Shown one piece after another: positions 9,178 to 19,178 of a DNA stretch of 43,829 bases. The notes beneath the pieces were generated by a model. The model was not told where the DNA came from. It saw only the letters and a program-made list of their open reading frames with translations, and searched no databases. Made by a program: the position numbers and the translations under genes. Origin of the DNA: Betaproteobacteria bacterium (GTDB taxonomy: Bacteria; Pseudomonadota; Gammaproteobacteria; Burkholderiales; Rhodocyclaceae). Numbering within the stretch: position 1 is the stretch's first letter; the number at the start of each line of letters is the position of its first letter. The DNA lies in NCBI GenBank assembly GCA_028065725.1, contig JAPTVL010000052.1:1-43829 (forward strand). Reading direction: 5' to 3'.

Positions 9178-9987
9178 ATGTTGCGGGTCCTGATCGCCGC
9201 GGTCGCGCTGGCCTTCGGCCTGCCGGCAGGGGCGGCCGACGGCGTCGAGGTCGGCAAGCCCTCGGTCCTGAGCAATCTGGTGCCGGCGGCGGCGGTCGAA
9301 AAGCAGGCCGCGCAGCAATACGATCAGCTCAAGCGCCAGGCCGCCGCCAAGCAGGCGCTGGGGCCGGACGACCATCCGCAGGTGCGCCGCCTGCGCGCCA
9401 TCGCGAGCCGGATGATTCCCTTCGTCGACCGCTTCCACCCCGATGCGCGCCGCTGGCGCTGGGAAGTGAACCTGATCGGCTCGCAGCAGATCAATGCCTT
9501 CTGCATGCCCGGCGGCAAGATCGCCTTCTACAGCGGCATCCTCGACCAGCTCAAGCTGAGCGACGACGAGGCGGCGATGGTCATGGGCCACGAGATCGCC
9601 CATGCCCTGCGCGAGCATGCCCGCGAACGCATGGCCAAGAGCCAGCTGACCCAGCTCGGCGCCAGCCTGCTCGGCGAACTGGTCGGCGGCGGGCGCTATT
9701 CCGGCGCCTTCCAGCTCGGCGGCAACCTGCTGACGCTGAAGTTCTCGCGCGACGACGAGGCCGAGGCGGACGTGGTCGGGCTCGACCTGGCGGCCCGCGC
9801 CGGTTTCGATCCGCGCGCCGCGGTCAGTTTGTGGCACAAGATGGCGGCGGCCAACAGCCGGGCGCCGCTGGAATTCCTGTCGACCCATCCGGCCGGCGAC
9901 CACCGCATCCGGGAAATCGAGAAGCAGTTGCCGGCCGTGATGCCGCTCTACGAAAAGGCGGCGCGCGGGGTCGTTGAGCGGCGTTGA
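9178..9987 (+). CDS. M48 family metallopeptidase, exported (LoiP-like)
   Basis: A 269-residue protein with a cleavable signal peptide (residues 1-20, LIAAVALAFGLPAGAA). The zinc site HEIAH is at 138-142 and the third ligand lies in DDEAEADVVGLDLA. NAFCMPGGKIAFYSG upstream is the conserved M48 strand. These periplasmic proteases act in envelope protein quality control. There is no Cys-lipobox, unlike enterobacterial LoiP. The ATG at 9178 is preferred to an upstream in-frame ATG inside rdgC because it gives a clean signal peptide. Confidence 0.9.
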   Translation: MLRVLIAAVALAFGLPAGAADGVEVGKPSVLSNLVPAAAVEKQAAQQYDQLKRQAAAKQALGPDDHPQVRRLRAIASRMIPFVDRFHPDARRWRWEVNLIGSQQINAFCMPGGKIAFYSGILDQLKLSDDEAAMVMGHEIAHALREHARERMAKSQLTQLGASLLGELVGGGRYSGAFQLGGNLLTLKFSRDDEAEADVVGLDLAARAGFDPRAAVSLWHKMAAANSRAPLEFLSTHPAGDHRIREIEKQLPAVMPLYEKAARGVVERR

Positions 9988-9996
9988 TATCCGGGC

Positions 9997-10344
9997 TCAG
10001 GCCCGGCAACCGTCGGCGGTAGTATCCCCGGCATCGGCCGCACAGGCCTTCTGCAGTTCGTGCAAGCGCTCGTTGTCGCCGAGGAAATGGCGGATGCGCT
10101 CCATCCAGGGTTCGGTGTGGCGGCGGACTTCGGCATCGTCGTCGAGGATGCGCTGGATCAGCCGGCGCTTGCGCCGCAGGTCGGTGTCGGCGCCATCGTC
10201 CGGCGCCGCCTGCAAGGCTTGGCGCAGGCTGCCGACGCCACGTTCGAGTTCGATCAGGTGGTCCCAGTCGCGCGCGCGCGCCGCCGCGACCATGCGCGAC
10301 GACAGCAACCGCATTTCTTCGTAGATTTCGATTTGGGAGGGCAT
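9997..10344 (-). CDS. fliT: FliT-like flagellar chaperone
   Basis: A 115-residue, largely alpha-helical and charged protein resembling FliT. It has the N-terminal IYEEMRLLSSRMVAAARARDWDHLIELE and the central RRKRRLIQRILDDDAEVRRHTEPWMERI. FliT is the export chaperone for the filament cap protein FliD and in enteric bacteria binds FlhC to restrain FlhDC. Three ATGs are close together (10362, 10353, 10344); the last is chosen because AGGA lies about 8 bases before it. It converges on the M48 gene. No other flagellar structural gene is nearby, so the match rests on sequence character alone. Confidence 0.72.
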   Translation of the reverse strand: MPSQIEIYEEMRLLSSRMVAAARARDWDHLIELERGVGSLRQALQAAPDDGADTDLRRKRRLIQRILDDDAEVRRHTEPWMERIRHFLGDNERLHELQKACAADAGDTTADGCRA

Positions 10345-10497
10345 CCGGCGCATCCTAGCCACCCCGCGCCGGGGCCGTTGCGCGAAGCTGCGGCCGGATC
10401 ATTGCCCTATTCCGGGGGCGACGGTCGAGCAGCGGAACAGAGGCCGAATCGCCTCGCAAATCGGCGCCAGGGTGCTACCCGAGCGGTGTCGGGCGCC

Positions 10498-11718
10498 TCA
10501 GGCCGCGGCCAGGCGCCGACTTTCCAGGCTGCGCTCGTCGATCGGCAGGTGGATCAGGGCCGACAGGATGCCGAGCAGGATGCAGATGCCCCACACCGTA
10601 TCGTAGGCCCCGGTGGCGTCGAACAGCTTGCCGCCGAGCCAGACGCCGAGGAAGCTGCCCACCTGGTGGCTGAAGAACACCAGGCCGGAGAGCATGCCGA
10701 GGAAGCGCACGCCGAACACCTGGGCTACGATGGCATTGGTCAGCGGCACCGTGGATAGCCAGAGCAGGCCCATCGCCGCCGAGAACACATAGACGCTGCC
10801 GGCCGTCAGCGGCGCCCAGAGAAAGAGGCTGATCGCCACGCTGCGCGCGGCATAGATGGCGGCCAGCACATGGCGCTTGGGCAGGCGGTTGCCGAGATGC
10901 CCGGCGCCGTAGCTGCCGAACACGTTGAACAGGCCGATCAGGGCCAGCGCGGTCATGCCGACTTCCGGCCCCATGCCCTTGTCGATCAGGTAGGTCGGGA
11001 AATGCACGCCGATGAACACCACCTGGAAGCCGCAGACGAAATAGCCGGCGATCAGCAGCACGAAACTTTTTTCGCTCATGGCTTCGCCCAGCGCTTCGCG
11101 CGCGGTCTGGCCGTGGCCGGCCGCGCCGGCACTGAGTCCCTTGGTCAGCGCGCCGCCGAGCGGGATGATCAGCAGCGCCGAGACGGCGAACACCAGCAGG
11201 GTGCCGAACCAGCCCATGCCGCCGATCAGGCCCGAGGCCACCGGGATCATCAGGAACTGGCCGAAGGAGCCTGCCGCGGCGACCACGCCCATGGCCCAGC
11301 CGCGCTTGGCGTCGGGCACCAGCTTGCCCATCGCGGCGAACACCACGCTGTAGGTGCAGCCGCTTTGCGCCGCGCCTATCATCAGGCCGGCACTGGCGGC
11401 GAGGCCCGTGCCGGTGGCCGAGTACGCCATGCCCACCAGGCCCAGCGCATAGAGGATGCTGGCGCCCCACAGCACGCGCCGCGCGCCGAAGCGGTCGGCC
11501 AGCCAGCCGGCGAAGGGCTGGGTCGCGCCCCACAACAGGTTCTGCAGGGCGAGGGCGAAGGAGAATACCTCGCGGCTCCACTGGTGCTCCATGCTCATCG
11601 GCGTCAGGAACAGGCCGAAGGTATGGCGGATGCCCATCGCCACGCAGACGATCAGCGCGGCGAAGGCGAGCACGGTGCCCAGCGGGCGTTGCGGAATGGA
11701 AGCGGCGGGACTTGTCAT
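10498..11718 (-). CDS. Major facilitator superfamily transporter
   Basis: A 406-residue membrane protein with about 12 hydrophobic segments. The MFS motif between helices 2 and 3 reads GWLADRFGARRVL. The N-terminal GIRHTFGLFLTPMSMEHQWSRE and the central GFQVVFIGVHFPTYLIDKG resemble the monocarboxylate/oxalate-type MFS group. The substrate cannot be deduced. It is divergent from greB across a 43-bp gap that must contain both promoters; the arms GTGGAA and TTCCAC there form a loose inverted repeat. Confidence 0.9.
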   Translation of the reverse strand: MTSPAASIPQRPLGTVLAFAALIVCVAMGIRHTFGLFLTPMSMEHQWSREVFSFALALQNLLWGATQPFAGWLADRFGARRVLWGASILYALGLVGMAYSATGTGLAASAGLMIGAAQSGCTYSVVFAAMGKLVPDAKRGWAMGVVAAAGSFGQFLMIPVASGLIGGMGWFGTLLVFAVSALLIIPLGGALTKGLSAGAAGHGQTAREALGEAMSEKSFVLLIAGYFVCGFQVVFIGVHFPTYLIDKGMGPEVGMTALALIGLFNVFGSYGAGHLGNRLPKRHVLAAIYAARSVAISLFLWAPLTAGSVYVFSAAMGLLWLSTVPLTNAIVAQVFGVRFLGMLSGLVFFSHQVGSFLGVWLGGKLFDATGAYDTVWGICILLGILSALIHLPIDERSLESRRLAAA

Positions 11719-11761
11719 GGGTGGAATGCTAACATTTTAATTTCGGTGCAATTTCCACGAA

Positions 11762-12307
11762 ATGAACAAGGCTTTTGTCAAGGAATCGGATGATGACGAC
11801 GAGGAAGAGTCGCCCGAGTCGCAGATCCCCGCCGGCACCAAAAACTACATGACGGTGCGCGGCCACGCTTTGATCCGTGCCGAGTTCGAGCACCTGGTCA
11901 AGGTCGAGCGGCCCGCCATCGTCCAGGTGGTGTCCTGGGCGGCGGGCAACGGCGATCGCTCGGAGAACGGCGACTACATCTACGGCAAGAAGCGCCTGCG
12001 CGAAATCGACCGCCGCATCCGCTTCCTGACCAAGCGCCTCGAATCCGCGGTGATCGTCGATCCGGCCGATCAGCGCGGCTGCGACCAGGTATTTTTTGCC
12101 GCCACGGTCACGGTCTGCGATGCCGAGGGCAGGGAAGAGACTTACCAGATCGTCGGTATCGACGAGGCCAATGCGCAGGAGGGCCGCATCAGCTGGATCT
12201 CGCCCCTGGCGCGCGCGCTGCTGAAAGCGCGCGAGGGCGACACGGTGCGCTTCGACAGCCCCGGGGGGCTGCGCGAAATCGACATCATCGAGGTCCGCTA
12301 CGAGTGA
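11762..12307 (+). CDS. greB: Transcription elongation factor GreB
   Basis: A 181-residue GreA/GreB family protein. The acidic catalytic tip DRSENGDYIYGKKRLREID is in the coiled coil and matches GreB; the C-terminal FKBP-like domain ends IDIIEVRYE. GreB enters the secondary channel of RNA polymerase and stimulates cleavage of backtracked transcripts. An acidic N-terminal extension (DDDDEEESPES) precedes the coiled coil. It is convergent with ctaA; the two stops are one base apart. Confidence 0.95.
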   Translation: MNKAFVKESDDDDEEESPESQIPAGTKNYMTVRGHALIRAEFEHLVKVERPAIVQVVSWAAGNGDRSENGDYIYGKKRLREIDRRIRFLTKRLESAVIVDPADQRGCDQVFFAATVTVCDAEGREETYQIVGIDEANAQEGRISWISPLARALLKAREGDTVRFDSPGGLREIDIIEVRYE

Positions 12308-12308
12308 G

Positions 12309-13337
12309 TCAGGCGCGCCTTGTCGCGTGATTGGTCCACAGCAGCAGCCCGAACAGCACCATCGCTCCGGCCTGGTGCGCGGCGCCGAGCGCCACCGGCA
12401 CCTGCAGCAGCAGCGTGGCGATGCCCAGACCGACCTGCACCGCCAGCCATAGCGTCAGCACCACGGCCGGCGTGCGCGCCTCGGGCGTCTCGTTCCAGAT
12501 GCGCCAGGAATACCAGGGGATCAGTCCCATCAGCAGCCAGGCGATCATGCGATGGTCGAACTGTACCGTGGCCATGTTGGTGAAGAAGTTCAGCCACAGC
12601 GGTTCGACCATGAAGATCTCGGGCGGCACGAAATGTCCGTTCATCAGCGGGAAGGTGTTGTAGGCCATGCCGGCACGGATGCCTGCCACCAGCGCGCCCG
12701 ACAGCACCATGATGAATACCAGCGCCACCAGCCAGTTGCCGAGGCGCCGCGTAAGAGTCGGCGCTGGCGCTACGGCGAATCCGGCATTCCTCGGCTGCAG
12801 CACGCCCAGTCCGGTCCAGCCCATCAGGCCGAACAGCAGGAAAGCCAGGCCGAGGTGGGCCGCCAGCCGGTATTGCGAAACGCGCGGGTCGTCCACCAGC
12901 CCGCTCTTGACCATGTACCAGCCCATCGCGCCCTGCAGGCCGCCGAGGATGAAGAAGCCGAACACCTTGGCCGCCATCGCGCCGCGCAAATTCCCGCGCA
13001 GCAGGAACCAGACATAGGGCAGGAAGAACACCACGCCGATCGCGCGGCCGGACAGCCTGTGCGCCCACTCCCACCAGAAGATGAACTGGAAGCCGTCGAG
13101 CGTCATGTCGTGGTTGCGCTGGATGAACTCCGGCGTCTGCTGGTACTTGGCGAAGAGTTCCAGCCAGTCGGCATGGGACAGCGGCGGCAGGGCGCCGATC
13201 AGCGGCTTCCATTCGACGATGGACAGGCCCGAATGGGTCAGGCGCGTCACGCCGCCGACCACCATGGTCAGGAACACCATGGCGCAGCAGGCGAACAGCC
13301 ACCAGGCCACGGCGCGTTGTTGATTGCTTGTATTCAT
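12309..13337 (-). CDS. ctaA: Heme A synthase, COX15/CtaA family
   Basis: A 342-residue polytopic membrane protein with about eight transmembrane segments and the family motifs [29 protein letters not shown] and FDHRMIAW, whose histidines bind heme. It oxidises the C8 methyl of heme O to the formyl group of heme A for cytochrome c oxidase. Its ATG overlaps the moaC stop as ATGA, so translation is probably coupled. The 25-bp dispersed repeat at about residue 190 is read as AVAPAPTL in the loop between the two four-helix halves. Confidence 0.94.
   Translation of the reverse strand: MNTSNQQRAVAWWLFACCAMVFLTMVVGGVTRLTHSGLSIVEWKPLIGALPPLSHADWLELFAKYQQTPEFIQRNHDMTLDGFQFIFWWEWAHRLSGRAIGVVFFLPYVWFLLRGNLRGAMAAKVFGFFILGGLQGAMGWYMVKSGLVDDPRVSQYRLAAHLGLAFLLFGLMGWTGLGVLQPRNAGFAVAPAPTLTRRLGNWLVALVFIMVLSGALVAGIRAGMAYNTFPLMNGHFVPPEIFMVEPLWLNFFTNMATVQFDHRMIAWLLMGLIPWYSWRIWNETPEARTPAVVLTLWLAVQVGLGIATLLLQVPVALGAAHQAGAMVLFGLLLWTNHATRRA
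12753..12777 (-). repeat. 25-bp dispersed repeat, copy 4 (inside ctaA)
   Basis: On the minus strand this reads CGCCGTAGC followed by GCCAGCGCCGACTCTT, two mismatches from consensus. It lies in the loop between the two halves of heme A synthase and is in a different codon frame from the ygiQ copy 2. Confidence 0.8.
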
Positions 13338-13852
13338 TTGTCGTCTGCCAGCCAGTGTCCGGATTTGCCGCCGGCTTTTTCCAGCAGGCGGATGTCTTCG
13401 ATGATCATGCCGCGGTCGGCGGCCTTGCACATGTCGTAAATGGTCAGCAGGCCGACCGACACCGCGGTCAGCGCCTCCATTTCGACGCCGGTGCGGCCCA
13501 CGGTTTCCGCCGTCACGTCCAGCGTCACGCGGTGGCGCCGGGCATCGAGCCTGAACTCGGCGGCGACGCGGGTCAGCGCCAGCGGATGGCACAGCGGGAT
13601 CAGCTCGGCGGTGCGCTTGCTGCCCTGGATCGCGGCGATGCGCGCGATGCCGAGCACGTCGCCCTTCTTCGCGCTGCCGCCCTTGATCAGCGCGAAGGTC
13701 GCCGCAGCCATCCGGATGTGGCCCCGGGCACGCGCCACGCGGGCGGTTTCGGCCTTGGCGCCGACGTCGACCATATGCGCCTGGCCGCCGCCGTCAAAGT
13801 GCGTCAGCGGCCCGGCGCCGGGGTTGCTGCTCGGTTTTTTTGCTGTTTTCAT
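13334..13852 (-). CDS. moaC: Cyclic pyranopterin monophosphate synthase MoaC
   Basis: A 172-residue MoaC with the conserved stretches [28 protein letters not shown] and [23 protein letters not shown]. It rearranges the MoaA product to cyclic pyranopterin monophosphate, the first stable intermediate of molybdenum cofactor. That cofactor is needed by the nitrate reductase encoded at 34071. The start at 13852 leaves a short Lys-rich extension. It is divergent from the BepA-like gene and overlaps ctaA by 4 bases. Confidence 0.95.
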   Translation of the reverse strand: MKTAKKPSSNPGAGPLTHFDGGGQAHMVDVGAKAETARVARARGHIRMAAATFALIKGGSAKKGDVLGIARIAAIQGSKRTAELIPLCHPLALTRVAAEFRLDARRHRVTLDVTAETVGRTGVEMEALTAVSVGLLTIYDMCKAADRGMIIEDIRLLEKAGGKSGHWLADDK

Positions 13853-13885
13853 GAAATGTTCTGTCACAACTGAAATTTCGCGAGC

Positions 13886-13898
13886 CGCTATCATAGCG
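13886..13898. promoter_or_regulatory. Perfect inverted repeat before the BepA-like gene
   Basis: CGCTAT-C-ATAGCG ends two bases before the ATG at 13901, in the 48-bp gap between two divergent genes. It could be an operator or simply overlap a -10 box (TATCAT). The short gap means no ordinary Shine-Dalgarno precedes the ATG. Function is a guess. Confidence 0.3.
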
Positions 13899-13900
13899 AT

Positions 13901-15370
13901 ATGAAACCCCATCTGCTTGTCGGCGCCGGTTTTCTTGCCATCGGCATCATGGCGACGACGTCCCTGTCGGTCGCCGAAGGCCTGCCCGATCTGGGCGAGG
14001 CGGCGCAATCCGAGTTTTCCCCGGCGCTGGAACGCCGCATCGGCGAATCCGTGATGCAGGACATCCGCCGTGATGCCGCCTGGCTCGACGATCCCGAGGT
14101 CAACGGCTATCTCAACCGGCTCGGCAACCGGCTCGCCGCCCAGAGCGAGGAAGCGCGCCAGGAGTTCGAATTCTTTGCGCTCAAGGATTCGACGCTGAAT
14201 GCCTTCGCCATGCCCGGCGGCTACATCGGCGTGCATACCGGCCTGATCCTCGCCGCCGCGTCGGAATCGGAACTGGCCTCGGTGCTGGCGCACGAAATTT
14301 CCCACGTCACCCAGCGCCACCTGGCGCGCCTGATCAACAAATCGGGACAGGGCCAGGTCACCAGCCTGCTGGCGCTCGCGGTGGCGATTCTCGCGGCGCG
14401 CAGCAGCCCCGATCTGGCGATGGGCGCGGTGATGGCCGGGCAGGGCGCGGCGATCCAGAACCAGCTCAACTATTCGCGCGATTTCGAACGCGAGGCCGAC
14501 CGTACCGGCCTCGGCGTACTGGAGCGTTCCGGCTTCGACATTCGCGGCATGAGCAGCTTCTTCGAGCGCCTGCAGAAGTCCGGACGCCTGTACGAGAACA
14601 ATGCGCCGGGCTATCTGCGCACCCACCCGCTGACCACCGAGCGCCTGGCCGACATGGGCAACCGCATCCAGTCGCGGCCCTACCGGCAGGTGGCGGATTC
14701 GCTGGAGTTCCAGCTGGTGCGGGCCAAGCTGCGGGCGCAGGACGGCACCTCGCGCGAGGCGGTGACCGAGTTCGAAACCCGGCTCAAGGACCGCAGCTTT
14801 GCCGGCAGCGAGGCCGCCGTGCGCTACGGCCTGGCGCAGGCTCTGCTGCGCGACGGCAAGCCCGCTGCGGCCGACCGGGAAGTCGGCGAACTGCGCCGGC
14901 TCAAGGCCCAGTCGCCGATGATCGAGACCCTTGCCGCCCAATTGCAATCGAAGCAGGGCGATGCCGCCGGCGCGGCCAAGCTGCTGCGCGCCGCGCAGCA
15001 GCGCTTTCCGCAGGACCGCGCGATTGCCTACGGCCTGGTCGAGGCGCTGCTGGACGCCCGCCTGCCGCAGGACGCGATCAAGGTCACGGTCGACGATCTG
15101 CAGAACTACCCGTCGGACGCAAAGATGCACGCCCTGCAGGCCAAGACCTATGCCCTGCTCGGCCAGCGCCTGCAGCAGCACCGGGCGCTGGGCGAGTCCT
15201 ACGCCCTGCAGGGCCAGCTGGCGGCGGCGATCGACCAGCTTGAGCTGGCGCAAAAGTCCGGCGACGGAAATTTTTACGAACAGTCGCAGGTGGATTCGCG
15301 CCTGCGCGAAATGAAGCTGCGCCTGGCAGAGGAAACCCGGCTCGCCAAGGAAGCCAAGGAAAAGAAATAG
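13901..15370 (+). CDS. bepA: M48 protease with TPR domain, BepA-like
   Basis: A 489-residue periplasmic protein. It has a signal peptide (1-25), an M48 zinc protease domain with HEISH at 131-135 and the third ligand in EREADRTGL near residue 198, and a C-terminal TPR array (about 290-480). In E. coli BepA degrades or assists stalled LptD and BamA-linked outer membrane proteins. [16 protein letters not shown] is the conserved strand before the active site. It ends 3 bases before the next gene, so it may share a transcript with the AAA ATPase. Confidence 0.92.
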   Translation: MKPHLLVGAGFLAIGIMATTSLSVAEGLPDLGEAAQSEFSPALERRIGESVMQDIRRDAAWLDDPEVNGYLNRLGNRLAAQSEEARQEFEFFALKDSTLNAFAMPGGYIGVHTGLILAAASESELASVLAHEISHVTQRHLARLINKSGQGQVTSLLALAVAILAARSSPDLAMGAVMAGQGAAIQNQLNYSRDFEREADRTGLGVLERSGFDIRGMSSFFERLQKSGRLYENNAPGYLRTHPLTTERLADMGNRIQSRPYRQVADSLEFQLVRAKLRAQDGTSREAVTEFETRLKDRSFAGSEAAVRYGLAQALLRDGKPAAADREVGELRRLKAQSPMIETLAAQLQSKQGDAAGAAKLLRAAQQRFPQDRAIAYGLVEALLDARLPQDAIKVTVDDLQNYPSDAKMHALQAKTYALLGQRLQQHRALGESYALQGQLAAAIDQLELAQKSGDGNFYEQSQVDSRLREMKLRLAEETRLAKEAKEKK

Positions 15371-15373
15371 CCC

Positions 15374-16213
15374 ATGAACAAGTCCGATCCAGCCCGCCGC
15401 AAAGATGTTCATTCCCTGGCCACGCCACTGGTGCACCCCGCCAGCGAGCCCTATTACCACGTCATCGGCGACGAACTCGAGGTGTTCGCGGCGGCGGCGA
15501 AAGGCGGTTTGCCGGTAATGCTGAAAGGCCCCACCGGCTGCGGCAAGACGCGCTTCGTCGAACACATGGCCTGGCGCCTCAAGCGCCCGCTGGTGACCGT
15601 GGCCTGCCACGACGACCTGACCACCGCCGACCTGGTCGGCCGCTACCTGATCGTCGGCGATGAAACCGTCTGGATGGATGGCCCGCTGACGGCCGCGGTG
15701 CGCGCCGGCGCCATCTGCTACCTCGACGAGATCGTCGAGGCGCGCAAGGACACCACGGTGGTGATCCACCCGCTGACCGATTCGCGCCGCGCGCTGCCGG
15801 TGGAAAAGCACGGCGAGTACATCGAGGCGCCGCCCGACTTCATGCTGGTGATTTCCTACAACCCCGGTTACCAGAGCGTGCTCAAGGAAATGAAGCCCAG
15901 CACGCGGCAGCGCTTCGTCGCGCTGGACTTCGACTACCCCGAGGCCGGCGTCGAGGCGCGCATCGTCGGCCACGAAGGCGGCGTCGATGATGCAACGGCG
16001 CAGAAGCTGGTCAAGCTCGGCGCGCTGACGCGCAAGCTGAAGGGCGCCGGGCTCGACGAAGGCGCCGGTACGCGCCTGCTGGTGCATGCGGCGCAACTGA
16101 TTGGCGCCGGCATGGCGCCGGCGATGGCCTGCACCGCGGCCATCGCCCGTCCGCTGGCCGACGAACCCGATACGCGCGATGCGCTGGATGATCTGATCCG
16201 CGCCGTGTTTTGA
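15374..16213 (+). CDS. CbbQ/NirQ/NorQ-type MoxR AAA+ ATPase
   Basis: A 279-residue AAA+ protein. It has Walker A GPTGCGKT (about residue 53), [15 protein letters not shown], Walker [13 protein letters not shown] and a C-terminal helical domain. This is the family of CbbQ (a RuBisCO activase component) and NorQ/NirQ (activation of nitric oxide reductase). Each works with a VWA partner, encoded immediately downstream here. Neither RuBisCO nor nor genes are in the window, so the client enzyme cannot be named. The start at 15374 follows the previous stop by three bases. Confidence 0.9.
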   Translation: MNKSDPARRKDVHSLATPLVHPASEPYYHVIGDELEVFAAAAKGGLPVMLKGPTGCGKTRFVEHMAWRLKRPLVTVACHDDLTTADLVGRYLIVGDETVWMDGPLTAAVRAGAICYLDEIVEARKDTTVVIHPLTDSRRALPVEKHGEYIEAPPDFMLVISYNPGYQSVLKEMKPSTRQRFVALDFDYPEAGVEARIVGHEGGVDDATAQKLVKLGALTRKLKGAGLDEGAGTRLLVHAAQLIGAGMAPAMACTAAIARPLADEPDTRDALDDLIRAVF

Positions 16214-16219
16214 CGAGCG

Positions 16220-18286
16220 ATGAGCGGACGCAAGCTCTTTGCTCACGAACTCGAAGCGCGGCTCGACGAACTGCTGCTGCTCTCGCTGCGTCAGCGTTCC
16301 GCCGCCGAGCCGGCGGCGCTGCTGGAAGCCCTGCCGCGCGAACTGCAGGACCGCGTGCTGCACTGGGCCGGCGTCGCCGCGCAGACCTCGGATGACCTGG
16401 GCTGGCTGATCGCCTCGCTCGCCGCCGTGCATGCCGCCAGCCTCGATGCGCAACTCGACGACTGGGTGCGCGCCGGGCTCGATGCCTACGACCGCAACGG
16501 CCTGGCCGCCACGCGCAAGACCCTGATCGAGTTCGCCGCGACGCACCGCGAGCATGCACTGCGCGCACACGACGGCCTGGCCTTCGCCGACATCGAGGGC
16601 CGGCTGTCGCGCTTCCTGCACGCGCTCGACGGCCGGCCGCTCAAGCTGGTCAGCGGCCCCAAGGCCTGGACCGACACGGAAACCCTGTGGTTGCCGGAGC
16701 GGCTGGATATCGCCCCCGACGCGGCCGGCAACGGCCGGGTGTACAAGGCCATGGCGGCGTTGCTGTGGGCGCAGACGCGCTTCGGCAGCTTCAATGTCGA
16801 TCCCGAGCCCGAACTGGCGCTGTGGCCCGACCGCGAGCGTGCGCTGCGCTGGTTCTCCGTGTTCGAGGCGATGCGCCTCGAAGCCTGCATCGCCGTCGAG
16901 CTGCCCGGCCTCGCGCTGGAGATCGTTGGCCTGCGCGGGCCGTGGCCGGCCGGGCTGGCGGCCGCGGCGCAGACGCTGGCGCGCCCCGGGGCGACGGTGG
17001 AGGACAGTCTCGCCTGTCTGGCCGAGTTGAGAAAAGTCGGCGCCGGCAACACGCCGCTGCTACCGCACGTCGGCGCCATGGATCCGCAGGCCGCGCGCCG
17101 GGTGCGCGCCGCGCGCATCGCCCGCGAGCTGAGCGTGGTGCGCCGCGCGCTCAAGGTGCTGGCGGCGCTCGACAGCAAGCCCGGTGCCGCGGCCGCCACC
17201 GACTACCCGCCGCTGGCGGCCGAAGGCGAAATGCAACTGGCCGACCCGCAGGCCGATCTGCTTGCCCTGCCGCCCGACGCCCGCGCCGCAGCCAAGTCGC
17301 TGCTCCAGGATCTCGGCGAGATTCCGCGCGAGGCGCTGCATGCCGCGGGCCCCGGCGCTTGGCAGGCGGTGGACGGCGTCGAGGAGTCGGGCGTGGCCAA
17401 CGTCACTACCCAGCCCGACGCCTTCTATGATGAATGGGATTACCGGCGCGCGTCATGGCGTCACGGCTGGTGCCATCTGTACGAGATGAAAGCCCCGGTT
17501 GGCGATCACGAGTGGGTCGATGAAGTGCGCCGCCGCCACGCCCACCTGATCCGCAGCATCCGCCGCCGCTTCGAGGCCCTGCGCGGCGAGGACAAGCCGC
17601 AGAAACGCCAGTTCGACGGCGAGGAAATCGATCTCGACGCGCAGGTCGAGGCGCGCGCCGACCGCAGGGGCGGCAGCGAACCTTCGCCGCGCCTGTTCAT
17701 CCACCGCCGCCGCATCGAGCGTTCGCTGGCCGTGATGTTCATGGTGGACATGAGCGGCTCGACCAAGGGCTGGGTCAATGATGCCGAGCGCGAATCTCTG
17801 GTGCTGCTGTGCGAGGCGATCGAGGCGCTGGGCGACAGCTACGCCATCTACGGCTTTTCCGGGTGGACGCGCACCCACTGCGACATCTATCCGGTGAAGC
17901 GCTTTGCCGACCGCTACGACGCCGCGACGCGCCAGCGCATTGCCGGCATCGAGGCCAAGGACTACACGCGCATGGGCGTCGCAGTGCGCCACCTGACCGG
18001 CCTGCTCGTCCGCCAGAACACCCGCCACAAGTTGCTGGTGACGCTGTCCGACGGCCGCCCCGACGACTACGGCGACGAATACCGCGGCCGCTACGGCATC
18101 GAAGACACCCGCCGCGCTCTGCTCGAAGCGCGCGAGAAAGGCATCCGCAGCTACTGCGTCACCATCGACCGCCACGGCGCCGACTACCTGCCGCAGCTCT
18201 ATGGTCCGGCACACTACTCGGTGATCGACGATGCGAAGAAACTGCCGCAGAAGATCGCCGAAATCTACCGCAAGCTGACCGGCTGA
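16220..18286 (+). CDS. CbbO/NorD-type von Willebrand factor A protein
   Basis: A 688-residue protein with a long alpha-helical N-terminal region and a C-terminal VWA domain (about 495-685). Its MIDAS reads [12 protein letters not shown] (DxSxS), with a later [21 protein letters not shown]. CbbO and NorD bind their client through the VWA domain while the paired AAA+ ring remodels it. It follows the CbbQ/NorQ-like gene by 6 bases. A divergent copy of the 25-bp repeat sits at about residue 275 (read KVGAGNTP) in the N-terminal region. Confidence 0.88.
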   Translation: MSGRKLFAHELEARLDELLLLSLRQRSAAEPAALLEALPRELQDRVLHWAGVAAQTSDDLGWLIASLAAVHAASLDAQLDDWVRAGLDAYDRNGLAATRKTLIEFAATHREHALRAHDGLAFADIEGRLSRFLHALDGRPLKLVSGPKAWTDTETLWLPERLDIAPDAAGNGRVYKAMAALLWAQTRFGSFNVDPEPELALWPDRERALRWFSVFEAMRLEACIAVELPGLALEIVGLRGPWPAGLAAAAQTLARPGATVEDSLACLAELRKVGAGNTPLLPHVGAMDPQAARRVRAARIARELSVVRRALKVLAALDSKPGAAAATDYPPLAAEGEMQLADPQADLLALPPDARAAAKSLLQDLGEIPREALHAAGPGAWQAVDGVEESGVANVTTQPDAFYDEWDYRRASWRHGWCHLYEMKAPVGDHEWVDEVRRRHAHLIRSIRRRFEALRGEDKPQKRQFDGEEIDLDAQVEARADRRGGSEPSPRLFIHRRRIERSLAVMFMVDMSGSTKGWVNDAERESLVLLCEAIEALGDSYAIYGFSGWTRTHCDIYPVKRFADRYDAATRQRIAGIEAKDYTRMGVAVRHLTGLLVRQNTRHKLLVTLSDGRPDDYGDEYRGRYGIEDTRRALLEAREKGIRSYCVTIDRHGADYLPQLYGPAHYSVIDDAKKLPQKIAEIYRKLTG
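17032..17056 (-). repeat. 25-bp dispersed repeat, copy 5 (inside cbbO/norD-like gene)
   Basis: On the minus strand it reads CGGCGTGTT followed by GCCGGCGCCGACTTTT, four mismatches from consensus. The gene reads it as KVGAGNTP. It is one of the more diverged copies and could be chance in GC-rich code, but it shares the frame and peptide of the ygiQ and ftsK copies. Confidence 0.6.
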
Positions 18287-18312
18287 GCCGGCCTACGACA
18301 ACAGGAGGAGGC

Positions 18313-19050
18313 ATGAGCGAGTTTTCCGGGAAAGTGGCCCTGGTCACGGGTTCCAGCAGTGGCATCGGTGAGGCCATCGCGCGCCGGCTCTCGGTGCTGG
18401 GCGCCTCGGTGGTGATCAATTCGGCCAGTTCGGTGGAGGCCGGCCGGCGCATCGCCGCGGAACTCGGCGCCAACGCGCTCTACGTACAGGCCGACATCGC
18501 CGACAAGGCCGCCGGCGAGCGGTTGTTGGCGGCGACGCTGGAACGCTTCGGCAAGCTCGACATCCTGGTGAACAACGCCGGCTGGACCACGGTCGTGCCG
18601 CACCAGGACCTGGCCGCGCTGAGCGACGAAATCTTCGCCAAGACCTTCGACATCAACGTCACCGGCACGTGGATGCTGACCAAGGCGGCGATGCCGTTTC
18701 TCGCGCAGAGCGAAGATGGCAACGTCATCAGCATCACCTCGATCGCCGGCGTGCGCCCGGTCGGCAGCTCGATCGCCTATTCGATGGCGAAAGCCGCGCT
18801 GAACCAGATGACGCGCCTGCTGGCCAAGTCCTGCGTGCCGGTGCGGGTCAATGCCGTCGCCCCCGGCCTGGTGGCAACGCCATGGACCAAGGACTGGCAG
18901 GCACAGCACGAGGCGGTCAAGACCCGCGCCCCGCTGCAGCGCTCGGCGACGCCCGAGGACTGCGTCGAAGCCACCCTGGCCCTGCTGCGCAGCCGCTACG
19001 CCACCGGACACATCTTCGTGGTCGATGGCGGATTGACGCTGACCATGTAA
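18313..19050 (+). CDS. Short-chain dehydrogenase/reductase (SDR)
   Basis: A 245-residue classical SDR. The nucleotide motif TGSSSGIGEA is at about 13-22, then NNAG. The catalytic Ser lies in ISITSIAG and the catalytic pair in YSMAK, before VNAVAPGLVATPW. It acts as an NAD(P)H oxidoreductase with unknown substrate. The start is set by AGGAGGAG a few bases before the ATG at 18313. It lies 26 bases after the VWA gene. Confidence 0.92.
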   Translation: MSEFSGKVALVTGSSSGIGEAIARRLSVLGASVVINSASSVEAGRRIAAELGANALYVQADIADKAAGERLLAATLERFGKLDILVNNAGWTTVVPHQDLAALSDEIFAKTFDINVTGTWMLTKAAMPFLAQSEDGNVISITSIAGVRPVGSSIAYSMAKAALNQMTRLLAKSCVPVRVNAVAPGLVATPWTKDWQAQHEAVKTRAPLQRSATPEDCVEATLALLRSRYATGHIFVVDGGLTLTM

Positions 19051-19178
19051 GCCGGCGGATTGCGCACGGTTCCTGGCGGGTATGTCGATCCAGGACGAGT
19101 ATTCCCAAGCGCGATGCGCTGGGCCACAATGGGCGCCTGCCGACTCGCAGCGACACATCAACCGAGGGAGAAGACACC

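Noticed and set aside
13337..16621. A frame of over 1000 codons on the minus strand opposite the BepA-like and AAA ATPase genes
   Set aside because: It runs antisense through two convincing genes and only its last 172 codons (moaC) are real.
15374..18286. Taking the cbbQO-like pair as evidence for autotrophy
   Set aside because: The same families serve NO reductase and other clients, and no carbon-fixation gene is present.
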